A DNA stretch of 8,066 nt, from contig JAEOUL010000329.1 of the NCBI GenBank assembly GCA_016839345.1, forward strand, positions 1 to 8,066, in the 5' to 3' direction. Positions 6,901-8,066 of the stretch are shown here, in pieces. The position numbers and the translations under genes are program-made. Source of the stretch: Candidatus Thorarchaeota archaeon (GTDB lineage: Archaea > Asgardarchaeota > Thorarchaeia > Thorarchaeales > Thorarchaeaceae). Numbering within the stretch: position 1 is the stretch's first letter; every line of letters starts with the position of its first letter. The notes beneath the pieces were generated by a model. It did no database searches, had not been told where the DNA came from, and was given only the letters and a program-made list of their open reading frames with translations.

Positions 6901-7615
6901 TTTTTAATATACTTTGATTCACCCAATCAAACCGCTGCTTCGCCTCTTCCCTATACAACTTGGGATATGCAACTGGTATGTTTAGAGTTCCCTTAGATGC
7001 AATTGCTTTGAGATTCTTAGATCCCATCACTGCACCAACACCGCATCGTCCAGCTGCACGCCCCCAGTTTTCCTCATTGCAGTCATTCATGATTGCTGCA
7101 TATTTGACGAGATTTTCACCAGCGATGCCTATGCAGGCGACATTGAATTTCTCCCCATGCTTCCCTCTAAGAATCCTTGTTGTTTCAGAGGTGTTCTTTC
7201 CCCATATCTCCTCAGCATCCAATAATTCTGCTTTTCCGTCCTCAGTGAGAAGGTAAACAGGTTTAGGTGCCTTTCCTTCGAATATCACTCCGTCAAAACC
7301 AGAGCGTTTGAAATCTTTTCCCCAGAATCCTGCAGAGTTTGCTTGACCCCAACCATTGGTTAATGGTGCTTTTGTGACTACACTATATCTGCCTGTACTC
7401 GGTGAGATTGTGCCAGTCAGTGGGCCAGTCATGAAAATCAGCAAGTTCTCTGGTCCAAGTGGATCGATGCCTGGTTCGGTTTCATCAAATAGTATCTTTG
7501 TAGCTAATCCTGCCCCTCCGAGGTACTTTCTCAAAGTTTCGTCATCCGGAAATTCTTCTGTAATTGTCGAAGTAGTCAAATTGACACGCAAGATTTTACC
7601 CATATATCCAAACAT
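3980..7615 (-). CDS. Fusion of tungsten aldehyde:ferredoxin oxidoreductase and AMP-forming acyl-CoA synthetase
   Basis: One unbroken frame encodes 1211 residues. Residues 1-620 are a full-length AOR. It has pterin-binding GRYSVVTKAPLT (75-86) and GAVMGSKNLKAI (194-205), a [4Fe-4S] motif C291-x2-C294-x3-C298 with fourth ligand C508, DAIGGC (503-508), GPEYES (315-320) and RGGDH (451-455). It ends in the usual YYNYRGWDEQGRPT. After a linker of about 37 charged residues (622-658) comes a complete ANL synthetase (about 659-1211). This has P-loop TGGTTGQPKG (860-869), GYGATE (998-1003), D1086, DRIKD (1100-1104) and the candidate catalytic lysine K1196. The AOR family oxidises aldehydes to acids, reducing ferredoxin; the synthetase family joins acids to CoA using ATP. 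Together they could make acyl-CoA from aldehyde in the cytoplasm; direction and substrate are unknown. The ATG start has AGAGGT 10 bases upstream. A moaD gene is divergent. Domain calls are firm; coupling is inferred. Confidence 0.95.
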   Translation of the reverse strand: MFGYMGKILRVNLTTSTITEEFPDDETLRKYLGGAGLATKILFDETEPGIDPLGPENLLIFMTGPLTGTISPSTGRYSVVTKAPLTNGWGQANSAGFWGKDFKRSGFDGVIFEGKAPKPVYLLTEDGKAELLDAEEIWGKNTSETTRILRGKHGEKFNVACIGIAGENLVKYAAIMNDCNEENWGRAAGRCGVGAVMGSKNLKAIASKGTLNIPVAYPKLYREEAKQRFDWVNQSILKMTLEVYGTATMVDLVNVKGGIPTRNWQTGVFENAEKINGTAINENILVNRKPCFACPIHCGRIAEIKTGPFKSKGEGPEYESLSSLGTMCGVDNLEAITRAHFLCNEYGIDVISAGNTIGFAMECYQRGILTDQDVDGMDFSFGNAQLIVDIIHRIGRREGVGNLLAEGTKRISEKLGQGSERFAMHVKGLELPGYDSRAAKITGLAYATANRGGDHITAYIEGPAFLAMPFMIVDDADVGDPLKEIPEAALVVKNFEDALGNFDAIGGCKFMGMVLTTEDWAKLMTTLMGYEMTAEEFRKTGERIYNLERAYILREGFTRADDTLPPRLLEDPLPEGPAEGHIVNLDVLLDAYYNYRGWDEQGRPTKEKLEELELDWLVDIVHADADFVEEIRKPKAKPVLTSIKKRTGVTEIETVIGEKPWLNSYKIGPFKLEESMAPYPEMNVYKYLEDTSKEFPDIVACEYADEEMTYPELKDKVDRLASAFVDLGVKKGDAIATVLPSCPEFIIADYAAMKIGAFHVPLSILHKEDDLQYELSESGAEIVVCSYRRVDRLNNVKNQTKIKTIIYTPTKLFPDYEHPAMEPIQDEGYHLLKDLIDKYEPHTETVEINPKEDIALVPFTGGTTGQPKGTMLTHYNLTTATRQSIHWMMNPLKEGIIGKSAGVICVPIFHTYGHWAIHACISWGLKMYLMDARDISKIVEVINKHRPFVVFAVPAHYTMFTKMDLKKAQIFYYSAAAGLPADLAEEFEEISGVPMGEGYGATETSGIVTINVSALSKVTGFMAETKRGVGIPVPDTEIKIVDPETGNELQIGERGELWIRGPQIMKGYWPTPRSGLMEGGWLPMGDIVEMDNDGYFKVVDRIKDMINVSGNKVYSRVIDDILYEHEAVDVAGVIGVPDPERPGSERVKAFIQLKPEYRGKVSEQEIIDFLKSRVKPYAVPKWVEFRDELPLTILMKLFKKKLREEELAKLG

Positions 7616-7625
7616 TTTGAGAGAA

Positions 7626-7631
7626 ACCTCT
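7626..7631 (-). promoter_or_regulatory. Shine-Dalgarno motif of the AOR-synthetase fusion
   Basis: The minus strand reads AGAGGT, ten bases before the ATG at 7615. This supports MFGYMGKILRVNL as the protein start, which also matches the usual AOR N-terminus. Confidence 0.6.
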
Positions 7632-7655
7632 AATCAAGAAACGAGCCTTGTACGG

Positions 7656-7663
7656 TTTTATAA
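7656..7663. promoter_or_regulatory. TATA element that could serve both divergent genes
   Basis: The element reads TTTTATAA on plus and TTATAAAA on minus, close to archaeal box A both ways. It lies 41 bases from the fusion gene's ATG and 35 bases from the moaD ATG. A start about 25 bases away gives short leaders that would still hold each gene's Shine-Dalgarno motif. It is the best box in the 82-base gap. The sequence is seen directly; bidirectional use is inference. Confidence 0.55.
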
Positions 7664-7686
7664 GCCTGATGTTTAGAAATTGTCAT

Positions 7687-7692
7687 GAGGAG
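7687..7692 (+). promoter_or_regulatory. Shine-Dalgarno motif of the moaD-like gene
   Basis: GAGGAG lies 5 bases before the ATG at 7698. An earlier ATG at 7685 overlaps the motif and is out of frame with the MoaD reading, so 7698 is the start. Confidence 0.65.
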
Positions 7693-7697
7693 CTTGG

Positions 7698-7979
7698 ATG
7701 AAAGTAACTATCAAATTCTATGCTCATCTTCGAGATCTAACTGGGAAGAAAAGCCCGATAGAGCTGAATTTGGAAGAAGATGCTACAATATCTCAGCTTC
7801 TTGAAGAATTGTTGCAGGATTTGAAAATAAAAACGACGCTTCTTGACAGCAATCAAGAAATCAAGCCTGAAATAACACTCCTGAAGAATGGACGAGAAAT
7901 CAAATTTTTGGATGGACTTGAAACCACACTAGATGAAGGAGACATAATTTCGATCTTTCCAATCGTGGCTGGTGGTTGA
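7698..7979 (+). CDS. moaD: MoaD/ThiS-family sulfur carrier, archaeal type
   Basis: This 93-residue protein has a beta-grasp (ubiquitin-like) pattern. It starts MKVTIKFYAHLRDLTGKKS, has a helix near 31-43 (ISQLLEELLQDLK) and ends GDIISIFPIVAGG, with the terminal Gly-Gly that defines the family. MoaD proteins are activated at this Gly-Gly by a MoeB-type enzyme, carry sulfur as a thiocarboxylate and, with MoaE, build the dithiolene of molybdopterin or tungstopterin. The length and ending fit the archaeal MoaD family (TIGR01687). It diverges from an AOR gene that needs two pterins per metal, which suggests cofactor supply for that enzyme; such AOR/MoaD pairing is familiar in archaea. A role in tRNA thiolation or as a protein modifier (SAMP-like) cannot be excluded from sequence alone. 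The ATG has GAGGAG before it. Confidence 0.9.
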   Translation: MKVTIKFYAHLRDLTGKKSPIELNLEEDATISQLLEELLQDLKIKTTLLDSNQEIKPEITLLKNGREIKFLDGLETTLDEGDIISIFPIVAGG

Positions 7980-8025
7980 AAACGAAAGCAGATTCTATTG
8001 AAGCTAATTTATCAATCCGTTTATC

Positions 8026-8041
8026 ATAACACCTGTGTTAT
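8026..8041. promoter_or_regulatory. 16-bp near-palindrome at the right edge, possible operator
   Basis: ATAACAC and GTGTTAT are perfect inverted arms separated by CT. The gap is too small for a good hairpin loop, so a two-fold binding site for a dimeric regulator seems likelier than a terminator. It lies 47 bases after the moaD stop, in an AT-rich stretch (7980-8066) in which I see no gene. It could control a gene beyond the window. Confidence 0.4.
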
Positions 8042-8066
8042 AGACTGAACAGGTCAATAAGTTTGA

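Noticed and set aside
5379..7256. Several plus-strand open frames of 75-107 codons across the AOR-synthetase gene
   Set aside because: They lie opposite a gene with clear family motifs, have low-complexity Ser/Pro-rich translations and no recognisable domain.
1..8066. CRISPR arrays, tRNA or rRNA genes, insertion sequences
   Set aside because: No regularly spaced repeats, no tRNA-like cloverleaf with a T-loop motif in the gaps, and no transposase-like protein were seen by eye.

Overview
The window looks archaeal, at roughly 45% GC. It carries a tungsten aldehyde:ferredoxin oxidoreductase (AOR) domain, an archaeal-type MoaD, TATA-like boxes at suitable distances from starts, and Shine-Dalgarno motifs before several genes, including a TTG start. 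The large secreted protein with a DUF6345-like domain and the overall style are compatible with an Asgard archaeon or another uncultured anaerobe, but this lineage guess is weak. I recognise five genes and no RNA genes, CRISPR arrays or insertion sequences. No gene-free stretch exceeds about 140 bases.

Left block (1-1616, minus strand): the N-terminal 390 residues of a GH38 alpha-mannosidase or mannosylglycerate-hydrolase-like enzyme, cut by the window edge. Upstream of it on the same strand is a small four-helix membrane protein of the HsmA/TIGR03987 type. They lie 48 bases apart and may be co-transcribed.

Middle (1759-3840, plus strand): a 693-residue surface protein. It has a signal peptide, a large extracellular part, an Ig/PKD-like domain, a paired hydrophobic segment that looks like a stop-transfer helix followed by a second signal peptide, and a C-terminal domain with His-Gly and Asp-Ala-Cys motifs typical of caspase/gingipain-like (clan CD) folds. 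It converges on the next gene across 139 bases that hold two short hairpins and a small tandem repeat.

Right block (3980-7979): the most unusual item is a single 1211-residue reading frame that joins a complete AOR to a complete AMP-forming acyl-CoA synthetase. As fused, it could turn an aldehyde into an acyl-CoA, with reduced ferredoxin made in the first step and ATP spent in the second. A MoaD-family sulfur carrier, of the kind needed to build the tungstopterin cofactor, is transcribed divergently from an 82-base gap whose single TATA-like element could serve both directions. The right edge holds a 16-bp near-palindrome after moaD.
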